Below are positions 18,602 to 27,313 of a stretch of 47,070 nucleotides of DNA, in pieces. Both the position numbers and the translations under genes were made by a program. Below the pieces are notes generated by a model. It did no database searches. It saw only the letters and a list, made by a program, of their open reading frames with translations, and was not told where the DNA came from. This DNA comes from Gammaproteobacteria bacterium RIFOXYD12_FULL_61_37 (GTDB taxonomy: Bacteria > Pseudomonadota > Gammaproteobacteria > Chromatiales > Chromatiaceae). How positions within the stretch are numbered: position 1 is the first letter of the stretch; the number at the start of each line of letters is the position of its first letter. The stretch is taken from assembly GCA_001801995.1 (NCBI GenBank), contig MGZB01000045.1, positions 1 through 47,070 of the forward strand, written 5' to 3'.

Positions 18602-18940
18602 TTCGGTTCGTGGCTCAGTCCGGAGTTCAAGCTCTACCTCATCAAGGAGTTCCAGCGGCTCAAGGATGAAGAATCCCGAGCCACCTCGCTAGAGTGGAAC
18701 TTCCAGCGCACCCTGGCCAAGGTCAACTACAAGATTCACACCGATGCGATCAAGGAGCGACAGATCCCGCCGCGCCTGACTGCCGCGCAAACCGGCATCG
18801 TCTATGCCTCCGAAGCCGATTTGCTCAACGTCGCCCTGTTCGGCATCATCGCCATTACGCAGATGCGATCATTGATCGGCGCCCACTCGATCAAGCAGTT
18901 GACGGGCCCTACCGGCACACAGAAAAGGATCAAGCCATGA
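18602..18940 (+). pseudogene. KilA-N/RhuM-like domain remnant
   Basis: Open in one frame with no start codon, beginning at the base after the ndvB stop and in the same frame. It reads FGSWLSPEFKLYLIKEFQRL, then NFQRTLAKVNYKIHTDAIKE and IVYASEADLLNVALFG. This matches the C-terminal half of KilA-N domain proteins of phages and mobile islands. After ALFG the match ends and the frame runs through unrelated residues to a TGA that overlaps the ATG of the next gene (ATGA at 18937-18940). The 5' part is missing. It marks the left edge of the island. Confidence 0.75.
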
Positions 18941-20235
18941 CCGAACCCACCATCATCTGCCCGAACTGCAAAACCGAAATCCGGCTCACCGAATCGCTGG
19001 CGGCTCCGCTGATTGCGGCGACGAGAAAGCAGTTAGAGCAGCAGCTATCGCAGAAGGATGAAGAGATCGCCAAGCGCGAGCAAGGTATCCGCGACAAGGA
19101 AAAGCAGGTCGCCGAAGCCAAGCGCAATCTTGATGCACAGGTGGCCGATCAGGTCGCCGCCCAGCTCAAAGCCGAGCGTTCCTGCGTCATCGAGGAAGAA
19201 TCCAGGAAAGCCAAGCAGGCCGCAGCCAACGAGCTGGACAGCAAAACACGGGAACTGGCCGAGCTTCAGGAAGTGCTCAAGGTCCGCGATGCCAAGCTCG
19301 CCGAAGCCCAGCAGGCGCAAGCCGAACTCATCAAGAAGCAGCGCGAACTCGACGACGCCAAACGCGAACTGGAACTGACCGTTGAAAAGCGCGTGCAAGA
19401 AGGTCTCGGCGATGTCCGCGAAAAGGCGAAGCGCGAAGCCGAGGAAGGGCTGAAGCTGAAGGTCATGGAAAAGGACCAGACCATCGCCTCGATGCAGCAA
19501 AAAATCGAAGAACTCAAGCAGAAGGCCGAGCAAGGTTCCCAGCAGCTACAGGGCGAAGTTCAGGAGCTTGAACTTGAAAACCTGCTGCGTGCCAAATTCC
19601 CGTTCGACTCCATCGAACCGGTTCCCAAGGGCGAATTCGGCGGCGATGTCCTGCAACGGGTTGTGAACCAGAGCGGCCAGCAGAGCGGTACGATCCTTTG
19701 GGAATCCAAACGCACCAAGAATTGGAGCGACGGCTGGCTTGCCAAGTTGCGCGAGGACCAGCGTACCGCCAAAGCCGAGATTTCCGTCCTCGTCAGTCAG
19801 GTTTTGCCCAAAGGCGTCGAAGCCTTCGATGTCATCGACGGAGTTTGGGTGACCAGCCCGCGTGCGGCGTTGCCGGTAGCGACTGTCCTGCGTCACACGC
19901 TGCTACAGGTCGGCATGGCGCGGCAGGTCTCGGAAGGGCAGCAGACCAAGACGGAAATGATTTACCAGTACCTGACCGGTCCGCGCTTCCGCCATCGCGT
20001 CGAAGCCATCGTCGAAGCCTTCTCCACCATGCAGGAAGACCTCGACAAGGAGCGCAAGGCGATCATGAAACAGTGGGCCAAGCGCGAGCAACAAATCGAA
20101 CGTGTCATGGGGGCGACTGTCGGCATGTACGGCGACTTGCAAGGAATCGCTGGTAAGTCGTTGCAGGAGATTGAAGGTTTAGAGCTGCCTGCCTTAAGTT
20201 CAGAAACTCCACAACCTAAAACACTGACGTTATAA
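18937..20235 (+). CDS. DUF2130 family protein, probable PD-(D/E)XK nuclease fold
   Basis: 432 residues from the ATG at 18937 (AAAAGGA upstream). It opens with a zinc-ribbon-like CPNCKTEIRL. Residues 25-205 form a long Lys/Glu/Gln-rich coiled coil. The C-terminal DUF2130 domain follows: FGGDVLQRVV with D237, then ILWESKR (E256-x-K258), which has the spacing of a PD-(D/E)XK nuclease core. ATVLRHTLLQVG and QEIEGLELP near the end are also typical. The family is common in defence and mobile islands, but its role is not established; DNA cleavage is an inference. The upstream KilA-N remnant ends in the ATG of this gene, and the TrlF-type gene starts 14 bp after the stop, suggesting co-transcription. 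Confidence 0.8.
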   Translation: MTEPTIICPNCKTEIRLTESLAAPLIAATRKQLEQQLSQKDEEIAKREQGIRDKEKQVAEAKRNLDAQVADQVAAQLKAERSCVIEEESRKAKQAAANELDSKTRELAELQEVLKVRDAKLAEAQQAQAELIKKQRELDDAKRELELTVEKRVQEGLGDVREKAKREAEEGLKLKVMEKDQTIASMQQKIEELKQKAEQGSQQLQGEVQELELENLLRAKFPFDSIEPVPKGEFGGDVLQRVVNQSGQQSGTILWESKRTKNWSDGWLAKLREDQRTAKAEISVLVSQVLPKGVEAFDVIDGVWVTSPRAALPVATVLRHTLLQVGMARQVSEGQQTKTEMIYQYLTGPRFRHRVEAIVEAFSTMQEDLDKERKAIMKQWAKREQQIERVMGATVGMYGDLQGIAGKSLQEIEGLELPALSSETPQPKTLTL

Positions 20236-20249
20236 ATCGGGGGCGCGAG

Positions 20250-23200
20250 ATGCTTAACGCTAGCAATCTATTTCCACGTGGTTCTGAATGGCGGCAATGG
20301 GATTTTCACGTGCATACCCCAGCGTCGTTTCAGTGGAGTGGGATGAAATTTTCCGACATGACGGATGCTGAAGTTGTGCAGGCTGTCGACCAAATGATTG
20401 CCACAATAAACCAAGCTGTGCCTTCGGTTTTTGTTTTGATGGATTATTGGACTTTTGACGGCTGGTTTGCCCTCAAGAAAAGGCTAGCTCAAGCCGGGGC
20501 ACCAAAGCTCAATAAGTTAGTCTTGCCGGGAATTGAACTTAGGCTCGTTTCGCCGACAAGTTACAGGCTCAATGCCCACGTCGTTTTTGCGGATGACGTT
20601 TCGGATCAAGATTTAAACAATTTCAAATCTGACCTTCGAGTTGCCCTAATTGAGCAGCCACTGTCTGACGAATGCCTTCGGCGGCTTGCACGGCAGAAGC
20701 TCGGTGATGATCTGCTGACAAAGCATGGGATGAAGGTTGAAGTCGTTAAAGCGAATGATCCTGCGGCCCTGCTGGCTGGGTCAAAGTGCGCAGAAATAAT
20801 CCCGGACACCTACAAGACAGCTATTTCAAAGGTGCCCGATGGCAAGGCAATCGCTTTCATGCCGTGGGATACATACAACGGACTCGCTGATGCTGAATGG
20901 GCAAAGCACTACGCTTACGTAGTCGGTTTTATGCAATCGTCGCCGATCTTTGAAACGCGTCGACAAGAGCAATGGGAAGCGTTTGTTGGCATTGCGACCG
21001 AGAACAATAAAAAATGGTTCGCATCATTCCAAGCCGCATTAGGAAATAAGCCGCATTTGGCTGTGTCCGGGAGCGATGCTCATTCGTTTGCGGACTACGG
21101 AAAGTTCCCTTCTGGAAAAGCTACTTGGATAAAGGCAGACCCGACATTTCATGGTTTGCTCCAAGCCATCATGGAACCCGCAAAACGTTCGTTCATTGGC
21201 GAGTGTCCTCAGAAGCTTGCCGAAATTGCCGAGAACAAGACGTATTTTATTGACTCAGTAGACGTACAAAAAAACCCTGCTGCTACGAACGTTGGAAAAT
21301 GGCTCGATGGGAGTGCGCTGCCATTAAATCCGGATTTGATAGCGATCATCGGAAATAAGGGCAGCGGGAAAAGTGCGTTAGCCGATGTCATCGCTCTGCT
21401 CGGAAACTCACGGCAGAAAAATCATTTCTCGTTCCTAAAAAAGGACCGATTCCGAGGTAAGTCGGGGGAACCAGCGAAGCACTTTTCCGGTACGTTGACC
21501 TGGTGTGACGCAAGTACCGTACAGCGAAACCTCAACGATGATCCACCCGACGATAAAGTGGAACTCGTCCGATACATCCCGCAAGGTCATTTTGAAGAGT
21601 TGTGCAACGACCACGTTTCTGGGCGCACAAACGCCTTTGAGCGCGAGCTTAGAGCAGTAATATTTTCGCACGCCAGCGAAGCAATTCGTCTTGGCGCTCT
21701 AGACTTCGACCAGTTGATTGAACAACAAGAAAGCAGCTATCGCGATCAGTTGAGTGAGTTCCGGAAGGACTTGAAGAAACTAAACCAAGAGATCGCTGGC
21801 ATGGAGGAACAGCTCCAGCCGGAGGTTAAGCGGTCTTTGCAAGAACTCCTGAATCTCAAGGCTAGACAAATAGACGAACACAACAAGATCAAGCCTGCGG
21901 TAATTGAAAAACCAGCCGCTGAACTAACCGAAGACCAGAAGGCCGTAGCAAATGCATTGGACGAAATCTCTGCGAAGATTAAAGCGATTGAAGACAAATC
22001 GGCGTTAAATGCCAATGTTGATTTGACGCTTGCAGGGAAGCTTAAAGCGATCCAAAACGTGCGTGAACGGATGCGTTTGCTAGAACGATCACATAAGCAG
22101 TTCCAAGACGACACTGCGAAAGACCTGGAAAACCTTGGCTTAAAGGTTATGGATTTGGTTACGTTCACAATGAACGACCAGCCTTTGGATCAGTTGGCGT
22201 CTGCTATACCTGTTGAACAGGCAAATCGAAAGACTACGGTAGCCAACGAGACCCTGGAGAAGTCGAAGCTCCAAGTTGAACAAGTCGCGCTCAATGCAAA
22301 ACTAAATGCCCCACAGCAACACTACCAGCAGTATCTGAAAACAATGGAGGTTTGGGAAGCAAAGCTCGCTGAGTTGACAGGAACGACTGACGCTCCAGAA
22401 ACCCAAAAAGGCCTGCAAGCAAGAATTTCTCAGCTTGAAAGCCTGCCGGATAGTCTCGATCAGCGACGGCATCAACGGTTAAGTCTGGCGGGTGAAATAT
22501 TTGACATTCTGAACGCCCAGCGGAAAGCACGAGAAGAGCTTTTTGCGCCCGTACAAGACCTCATTCAAGGAAATAGTTTGATTCGTGATGAATACAAACT
22601 CCAGTTTCAGGCTACGTTGGGCGGTTCATCAGATTCTGTTGCTGGTTCCCTCTTTGCTCTCATCAAACAAAACTCTGGGGACTTTCGTGGAGAAGATGAA
22701 AGCTACGGTGCTGTGAGAAAGGTAGCCGAACAATACGACTTCAATAAGCGTGCGGATATTTTAGGGTTCATCACGACGCTGCACGAAAAGATCGTTAGCG
22801 CGGCCACTGGCGGTAGCAAAGGTGCAATTGGTATCGCGTCCATCTTAAGAAAAGACAAAGCGGTGAGTGATGTTTATGACCTGCTCTTTGGTTTGTCATT
22901 CTTGGAGCCGAGGTACTCGCTGTTGTTTCAGGATACGCAAATCGAGCAACTCTCTCCGGGGCAGCGAGGTGCATTGCTGTTGATCTTCTACCTTCTGGTG
23001 GATAAGGGCAGAAATCCAATCATTCTGGATCAACCTGAAGAAAACCTCGATAACGAAACTGTGGTGAGCTTGCTGGTGCCCGTACTGAGTGAAGCAAAAA
23101 AGAAACGACAGATCATCATGGTTACGCATAACCCAAATCTGGCAGTAGTTTGCGACGCTGAGCAGGTCATCTACTCAAGCTTTGATCGAAAAAACGCGTC

Positions 23201-23315
23201 AAAGATTACCTATCGCGCGGGCTCAATTGAAAACCCAATTACTAATTCTCACGTCGTCAATGTTCTGGAAGGGACAAAACCAGCATTCGACAATCGACGC
23301 GTTAAGTACCACTAG
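20250..23315 (+). CDS. TrlF-type protein: PHP phosphoesterase fused to SMC-like ATPase
   Basis: 1021 residues. The N-terminal PHP domain has WDFHVHTPAS (H20, H22), LPGIELRL and SGSDAHSF as metal ligands. The ATPase part starts with IIGNKGSGKSALAD (Walker A, 368-375). Long coiled coils follow (about 500-800), then LSPGQRGALLL (ABC-type signature), NPIILDQPEENLD (Walker B, D927) and MVTHNPNLAVV (H-loop). This is the plan of the TrlF AAA-like ATPase family, akin to Rad50/RloC-type defence ATPases in which nucleotide sensing controls a nuclease-like head. Base composition is clearly AT-richer than the genes on both sides (runs such as AAAAAAACC, ATTTTAGGG), pointing to recent acquisition. The gene looks intact. 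Anti-phage function is inferred from architecture and neighbours. Confidence 0.8.
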   Translation: MLNASNLFPRGSEWRQWDFHVHTPASFQWSGMKFSDMTDAEVVQAVDQMIATINQAVPSVFVLMDYWTFDGWFALKKRLAQAGAPKLNKLVLPGIELRLVSPTSYRLNAHVVFADDVSDQDLNNFKSDLRVALIEQPLSDECLRRLARQKLGDDLLTKHGMKVEVVKANDPAALLAGSKCAEIIPDTYKTAISKVPDGKAIAFMPWDTYNGLADAEWAKHYAYVVGFMQSSPIFETRRQEQWEAFVGIATENNKKWFASFQAALGNKPHLAVSGSDAHSFADYGKFPSGKATWIKADPTFHGLLQAIMEPAKRSFIGECPQKLAEIAENKTYFIDSVDVQKNPAATNVGKWLDGSALPLNPDLIAIIGNKGSGKSALADVIALLGNSRQKNHFSFLKKDRFRGKSGEPAKHFSGTLTWCDASTVQRNLNDDPPDDKVELVRYIPQGHFEELCNDHVSGRTNAFERELRAVIFSHASEAIRLGALDFDQLIEQQESSYRDQLSEFRKDLKKLNQEIAGMEEQLQPEVKRSLQELLNLKARQIDEHNKIKPAVIEKPAAELTEDQKAVANALDEISAKIKAIEDKSALNANVDLTLAGKLKAIQNVRERMRLLERSHKQFQDDTAKDLENLGLKVMDLVTFTMNDQPLDQLASAIPVEQANRKTTVANETLEKSKLQVEQVALNAKLNAPQQHYQQYLKTMEVWEAKLAELTGTTDAPETQKGLQARISQLESLPDSLDQRRHQRLSLAGEIFDILNAQRKAREELFAPVQDLIQGNSLIRDEYKLQFQATLGGSSDSVAGSLFALIKQNSGDFRGEDESYGAVRKVAEQYDFNKRADILGFITTLHEKIVSAATGGSKGAIGIASILRKDKAVSDVYDLLFGLSFLEPRYSLLFQDTQIEQLSPGQRGALLLIFYLLVDKGRNPIILDQPEENLDNETVVSLLVPVLSEAKKKRQIIMVTHNPNLAVVCDAEQVIYSSFDRKNASKITYRAGSIENPITNSHVVNVLEGTKPAFDNRRVKYH

Positions 23316-23321
23316 GCGATT

Positions 23322-23588
23322 ATGGCAAGGCAAAAGCTAGAACTGACATGGATCGGCAAGGATGCGCGTCCGAAACTGGAGCCACGCATTTTGTTGGGCG
23401 ATCCAGAGAAAAGCCACCACGCAAAGCACCGTGTCACCAGCGCCGACTTTTTCGACAACCAGCTTATTTTCGGTGACAACCTGCTGGCGTTGAAGGCCTT
23501 GGAGCAGGAATATACGCGCAAGGTGAAATGCGTCTTTATCGACCCGCCGTACAACACTGGCAGCGCATTCACGATTACGACAAAGTAG
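23322..23588 (+). pseudogene. Truncated type III DNA methyltransferase (mod), copy 1
   Basis: Only 88 residues remain: the N-terminus (QKLELTWIGKDARPKLEPR), FDNQLIFGDNLLALKALEQE and the start of motif IV, VKCVFIDPPYNTGSAF. A small indel then shifts the frame (expected EHYDDKVE; the shifted frame reads HDYDKVELS) and it stops at 23588. Intact Mod proteins are about 550-650 residues. The catalytic DPPY is present but the rest of the domain is gone, so no activity is expected. It lies 6 bp after the TrlF stop. Confidence 0.85.
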
Positions 23589-23597
23589 AACTATCCA

Positions 23598-23804
23598 GTG
23601 CAGAAATTTCATTCCGATACCGAGCGCGTGCTGGCCGGTGTTCTGGAGCGCGATGCACGGCGCTGGTTCCGTCCGGTGGCGGGGCAGTTCAATATCTACT
23701 ACCGCTCCGGCGCCAATCAGCCCGAGTACGTGCCGGACTTCGTTGCCGCGACCGCCGACCACAACCTGTTGCTACTTGATGTAGAGCGTTTTGTTCCATT
23801 TTAA
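23598..23804 (+). pseudogene. Type III restriction endonuclease (res) C-terminal remnant
   Basis: Reads QKFHSDTERVLAGVLERDA, then WFRPVAGQFNIYYRSG and QPEYVPDFVAATAD. This is the C-terminal part of type III Res/helicase subunits. The familiar end (a segment like IYMLEPKA) is lost, replaced by LLLLDVERFVPF and a stop. It sits 9 bp after the truncated mod gene, so nearly all of mod and res appears deleted between the two remnants. Confidence 0.7.
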
Positions 23805-23835
23805 GGCAAATAACCACCCACTAAAGGAGGCTGTG

Positions 23836-25551
23836 ATGGCCGCAACGAACTTCAAGACCGAAAACAACACGTTCCGCAAGCTCATTGGCAACGGACTGAC
23901 GTACCGCATTCCGCGCTTTCAGCGTGACTACAGTTGGGCTGATGACGAGTGGGAAGACTTGTGGATGGACTTGATGGGGACACTACAGCCAAGTGGTGAA
24001 CCGGCGCACTACATGGGGTATCTCGTTCTGCAATCGGCGGACGACAAAACCTTTGAAGTTATCGATGGGCAGCAACGCCTGACTACCCTCAGCATCATCG
24101 TGCTTGCGGTGTTGAAAAATCTGCGACGGCTGATTGACGCAGGCAACGACTCTGAGGCCAATGGGCGGCGAATGGAGCAAATTCGCCAGACCTATGTGGG
24201 TTACCTGGACCCGGTCACACTGATCGCCCGCCCCAAGCTAACGCTGAACCGCAACAACAACAGCTATTACCAGAACTTTATGGTTCCGATGGAGCACTTG
24301 CCGCAGCGCGGTTTTCGCGCGTCCGAGCATTTGCTGCGCAAGGCCTTCGAGTGGTTTGATCGCCGCGTGGGCGATTACCTCAAAAAAAGCACTGGCACCG
24401 AGGGTATGCGTCTGGCTCAATTCGTCGAGGACATGAGCGACCGCCTGTTTTTTACGGTCATCACGGTCACGGATGAGTTGAATGCCTACAAGGTATTCGA
24501 GACGTTGAATGCGCGCGGCGTGCGGCTGTCGGCGACCGACCTGCTGAAAAACTACTTGTTTTCGGTGCTTGACCGTAGCAGCGACAAAGATCACGAATTG
24601 CGAAATCTGGAGGAACGCTGGGAGGCCATGGTCGGGCGCCTGGGGGCGGAAAGCTTCCCTGACTTCCTGCGTGCCCACTGGAATAGCCGCCGTACTTTTG
24701 CGCGCCAGGCCGAGCTGTTCAAAACCGTCCGCAATCAGGTCAACTCGCGTGAACGGGTTTTTCAACTCCTGCGCGATATGGAAGAAGATCTCGACACCTA
24801 CCTCGCTTTATCGTCGCCCGAAGCCTCCGACTGGCCACAGGAAACCAAAGGGTTTGCCAGCACTTTGCGAACCTTCAATGTTCGCCAGCCCTTGCCGCTG
24901 CTGTTGGCGGCCAAGCGGGTTTTCGATACGCCTGATTTCGCCGGCCTGATGCGGGCTTGCGTCGTTATTTCGATGCGCTTCAATGTGATTTGCAGCTACA
25001 GCACGGCTGAACAAGAAAGAACCTATAACGCCGTTGCGGAGCGCATCGCGAAGGGTGACGTGGCGAATCTAGGCGCGGCGCTGGCCGCAATGCAAAGCAT
25101 CTACCCCACTGACACGGCTTTTCGCGCCGCCTTTGCCGAGAAAACCATCCGCACGACACAATCACGCAACAACCGCGTGGTGAGGTTCATTCTTTGCGCG
25201 CTGGAAAAACATCTGTCCGGGCAAGACTACAGTTTTACCAGCGACAGCTTCAACATAGAGCATGTCCTACCGCAGAATCCCCAGGCCGACTGGGAGGCCT
25301 TTACCGACGAAGAGGCCGATGCCTTGACCTATCGCCTGGGCAACATGACCTTGATGCAGGCAGGTACCAACAAAGATTTGGGTAATACCAGCTACGCCGT
25401 CAAGCGCCCCGTATTCGAAAAAAGCGGCTTTTCGATCAACCGCAAGCTGGCGGCAGATCATGCCGAATGGACTCCTGAGCGCGTCGCCGCGCACCAGAAC
25501 TGGATGGCGGCACAAGCCACGGCGGTTTGGCGTATCGCGCAGATCGGTTAA
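23836..25551 (+). CDS. GmrSD-like type IV restriction protein (DUF262 plus DUF1524)
   Basis: 571 residues from the ATG at 23836, with a strong ribosome site AAAGGAGG at 23823-23830. The N-terminal DUF262 (ParB/Srx-like nucleotidase) domain shows IPRFQRDYSW and VIDGQQRLTTL (D77-R81). The middle is helical, with FETLNARGVRLSATDLLKNYL. The C-terminal DUF1524 domain carries FNIEHVLPQNP (H476), the His-Me-finger nuclease motif, and RLGNMTLM. In GmrSD this design cleaves glucosylated hydroxymethylcytosine DNA using NTP; here both halves are in one chain. It is intact and lies between two truncated copies of mod. Modified-phage DNA is the likely target class, but substrate cannot be read from sequence. 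Confidence 0.85.
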   Translation: MAATNFKTENNTFRKLIGNGLTYRIPRFQRDYSWADDEWEDLWMDLMGTLQPSGEPAHYMGYLVLQSADDKTFEVIDGQQRLTTLSIIVLAVLKNLRRLIDAGNDSEANGRRMEQIRQTYVGYLDPVTLIARPKLTLNRNNNSYYQNFMVPMEHLPQRGFRASEHLLRKAFEWFDRRVGDYLKKSTGTEGMRLAQFVEDMSDRLFFTVITVTDELNAYKVFETLNARGVRLSATDLLKNYLFSVLDRSSDKDHELRNLEERWEAMVGRLGAESFPDFLRAHWNSRRTFARQAELFKTVRNQVNSRERVFQLLRDMEEDLDTYLALSSPEASDWPQETKGFASTLRTFNVRQPLPLLLAAKRVFDTPDFAGLMRACVVISMRFNVICSYSTAEQERTYNAVAERIAKGDVANLGAALAAMQSIYPTDTAFRAAFAEKTIRTTQSRNNRVVRFILCALEKHLSGQDYSFTSDSFNIEHVLPQNPQADWEAFTDEEADALTYRLGNMTLMQAGTNKDLGNTSYAVKRPVFEKSGFSINRKLAADHAEWTPERVAAHQNWMAAQATAVWRIAQIG

Positions 25552-25569
25552 GGCGGGCGGCAGAATTTC

Positions 25570-25653
25570 ATGAGCAACAAACAAAAACTAGAACTGACAT
25601 GGATCGGCAAGGATGTGCGGCCGAAACTGGGGCCGCGCATCTTGTTGGGCGAT
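25570..25653 (+). pseudogene. Truncated type III mod gene, copy 2, fused to an ndvB fragment
   Basis: Starts MSNKQKLELTWIGKDVRPKL and continues to RILLGD, then passes in frame straight into ndvB-like sequence (RVWFDDGTPLGSAD). It is homologous to the first 27 or so codons of copy 1 at 23322, but with separate third-position changes, so it is a related gene rather than a recent duplicate. The junction lies at about 25651-25656. Confidence 0.8.
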
Positions 25654-26423
25654 CGCGTCTGGTTCGACGACGGCACCCCGCTCGGCTCCGCCGACAACGT
25701 CGAATGCCGCATCGACGCCCTCGCGCAAAGCTGGGCGGTGCTGTCCGGTGCTGGCGACCCGGAGCGTTCCCGTAGCGCCATGCAATATCCCTGGACGAAC
25801 ACATGGTACGGCGCGATGTGGGCCTGATCCCGTTACTCAACCGGCCCTTCGGCCAGACCGGTCTCAACCCCGGCTACATCAAGGGCTATGTGCCGGGCGT
25901 GCGCGAAAACGGCGGCCAGTACACCCACGGCGCCATCTGGGCCGCCATGGCCTTCGCGGCCCTGGGCGACAGCCGCCTCGCCTGGGAACTGACAACCCTG
26001 ATCAACCCGGCCAACCACGCGAAATCCAAAGAAGCCATCGCCACCTACAAGGTCGAACCCTACGTCATGGCCGCCGATGTCTACGCCGTGGCGCCCCACA
26101 CCGGCCGGGGCGGCTGGAGCTGGTATACTGGCTCGGCCGGCTGGATGTACCGGCTGATCCTCGAATCCTTGCTCGGCCTACGGCTGGAAGTGGACCGGCT
26201 GCATATCGCCCCCTGTCTGCCCGAGCACTGGCTGGGATTCACGGTGCATTACCGCTTCCGCGAAACGGTCTACCACATCGGCGTTACCCAACCCGGCCCC
26301 GATAGCCCCGAGCCGCCCGGTCTGACGCTCGACGGCGTCAGGCAGGACGGCACGACGATCGCGCTGGTCGACGACCAGCGGGAACACAGGGTGACGGTGA
26401 GCGCGGCGGCGAGCAGCGCTTGA
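25654..26423 (+). pseudogene. Second, frameshifted 3' fragment of an ndvB-type gene
   Basis: Homologous to the last 250 or so codons of the ndvB gene (from RAWFDDGTPLGSAD to the end). A one-base-type frameshift near 25786 separates the first part (ends WYGAMWA, stop about 25827) from the rest (from 25803: VRRDVGLIPLL, NPGYIKGYVPGV, and so on to the stop at 26423). The stretch 25862-26230 is nearly identical to 18058-18426 (offset 7804; I count about seven differences), whereas the parts on either side are much more diverged. The C-terminus differs from ndvB: TVSAAASSA against EVSVAG. The 5' nine-tenths of the gene is absent. Confidence 0.85.
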
Positions 26424-26474
26424 TGCCCCATTCCAACATTCAATAACGCCCTCGCGGCGATCAAAGGAGACCAC

Positions 26475-26687
26475 TTGGCCAAGCCAAATTACCAATTCGA
26501 AAAACGCCAGAGGGATCTGGCGAAGAAACAAAAGCAGGAAGAAAAACGCCGTCAGAAGCTCGCGGGCAAAGCCGCCGCCGAGGGCAGCGGCCAGGAGCTT
26601 GCGGAGGCGCCGTCCCAAGCAGCGCCAGCCGATTCAGATAGCGCGGCCGTGAACTCAGCGGACAACGGAACCAGCACCTCTCCATGA
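26475..26687 (+). CDS. Small Lys/Arg-rich conserved protein
   Basis: 70 residues from a TTG at 26475 (AAAGGAG 9 nt upstream). The N-terminus AKPNYQFEKRQRDLAKKQKQ, then EEKRRQKLAGK, is a very basic helix, followed by an Ala/Ser-rich tail that looks disordered. Small proteins starting AKPNY-FEKRQR are widespread in proteobacteria, with no known role. It follows the ndvB fragment by 51 bp. Confidence 0.65.
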   Translation: MAKPNYQFEKRQRDLAKKQKQEEKRRQKLAGKAAAEGSGQELAEAPSQAAPADSDSAAVNSADNGTSTSP

Positions 26688-26825
26688 GGGGAGGCAGTTT
26701 GGTGGGTATTCGGAATCCGCTAGACAGATTGTGTCGGTAGGTCGGCAAGTTCCATTTGGCCTTCGGCATAGTAAATGGCGGGTGCCATAGGTTGACCCGC
26801 CGTTGACGCGAGGATCGCCGCTACG

Positions 26826-26893
26826 AAAAAGGGGACAGATTTATTTTACGCACTCTCTTGTATCCTTCGGGAACAATTAAATCCGTCCCCTTT
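26826..26893. repeat. Inverted repeat of the AAAGGGGACAGATTTATTT type
   Basis: AAAAGGGGACAGATTTATTT on the left is mirrored by TTAAATCCGTCCCCTTT on the right. Such sequences flank remnants of REP-associated (IS200/RAYT-like) transposons in many proteobacteria, though no transposase is present here. A second inverted repeat, CCGGAAATA (26918-26926) with TATTTCCGG (26936-26944), follows. It lies 14 bp beyond the stop of the 43-residue minus-strand gene and could form its terminal hairpin. The rest of 26688-26958 shows nothing else. Confidence 0.5.
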
Positions 26894-26958
26894 CCCCGGT
26901 GAGCCCCCCTGCGAAGTCCGGAAATACCGGGGAGATATTTCCGGGCTGGATTAGTTGA

Positions 26959-27090
26959 TCAAGGGCGTTTGGCGACTAGGGGCGGGAATTCGATCGAATC
27001 CTTTTTCGCCCGTTTGGCGGCCTTTTTTTCCTTCGGTGTATGTGCGGCCTGCTTTTTCGCTTCCCTGCTAGGTCGTTGGGGATGGGACAT
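26959..27090 (-). CDS. Tiny Lys-rich protein, 43 residues
   Basis: Starts MSHPQRPSREAKKQAAHTPK, continues EKKAAKRAKK and ends PPLVAKRP. The ribosome site GGAG lies 8 nt before the ATG at 27090. The strongly basic first three quarters resemble the other small basic protein at 26475, which is convergent to it. Composition bias and a good ribosome site support a real gene; function is unknown. 27091-27272 upstream shows no further gene. Confidence 0.5.
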   Translation of the reverse strand: MSHPQRPSREAKKQAAHTPKEKKAAKRAKKDSIEFPPLVAKRP

Positions 27091-27272
27091 GGTGTTTACT
27101 CCAGTTCGTGTTGAGGGGATGCCCGTGGAGCCTGGAGAAGCGTAGCTGAAGGGCGTTTGCCCGGTGAACCACTCGGAGTGGAGCGTTGGATGCTGTGCCG
27201 GAAGTTGAGTATGGGCGCCAGCCGACGAAATAGATAGCTGTTCTCGGCCCTGGATAGGGCTGTGGAGCAGAC

Positions 27273-27304
27273 AAAGAAAAGCCCCTTGGAAGGGGCTTTT
27301 CTTT
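27273..27304. terminator. Intrinsic terminator downstream of tRNA-Val
   Basis: Perfect 15-bp stem AAAGAAAAGCCCCTT / AAGGGGCTTTTCTTT around a 2-base loop. The A/T-rich ends make it bidirectional. On the minus strand it begins 10 bp beyond the tRNA 3' end. Confidence 0.85.
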
Positions 27305-27313
27305 GGTTTTGGT

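Noticed and set aside
18602..18940. Reading ndvB and the KilA-N remnant as one gene through stop readthrough
   Set aside because: They share a frame, but the TGA lies where the ndvB family ends and KilA-N is unrelated in function; coincidence at an insertion junction.
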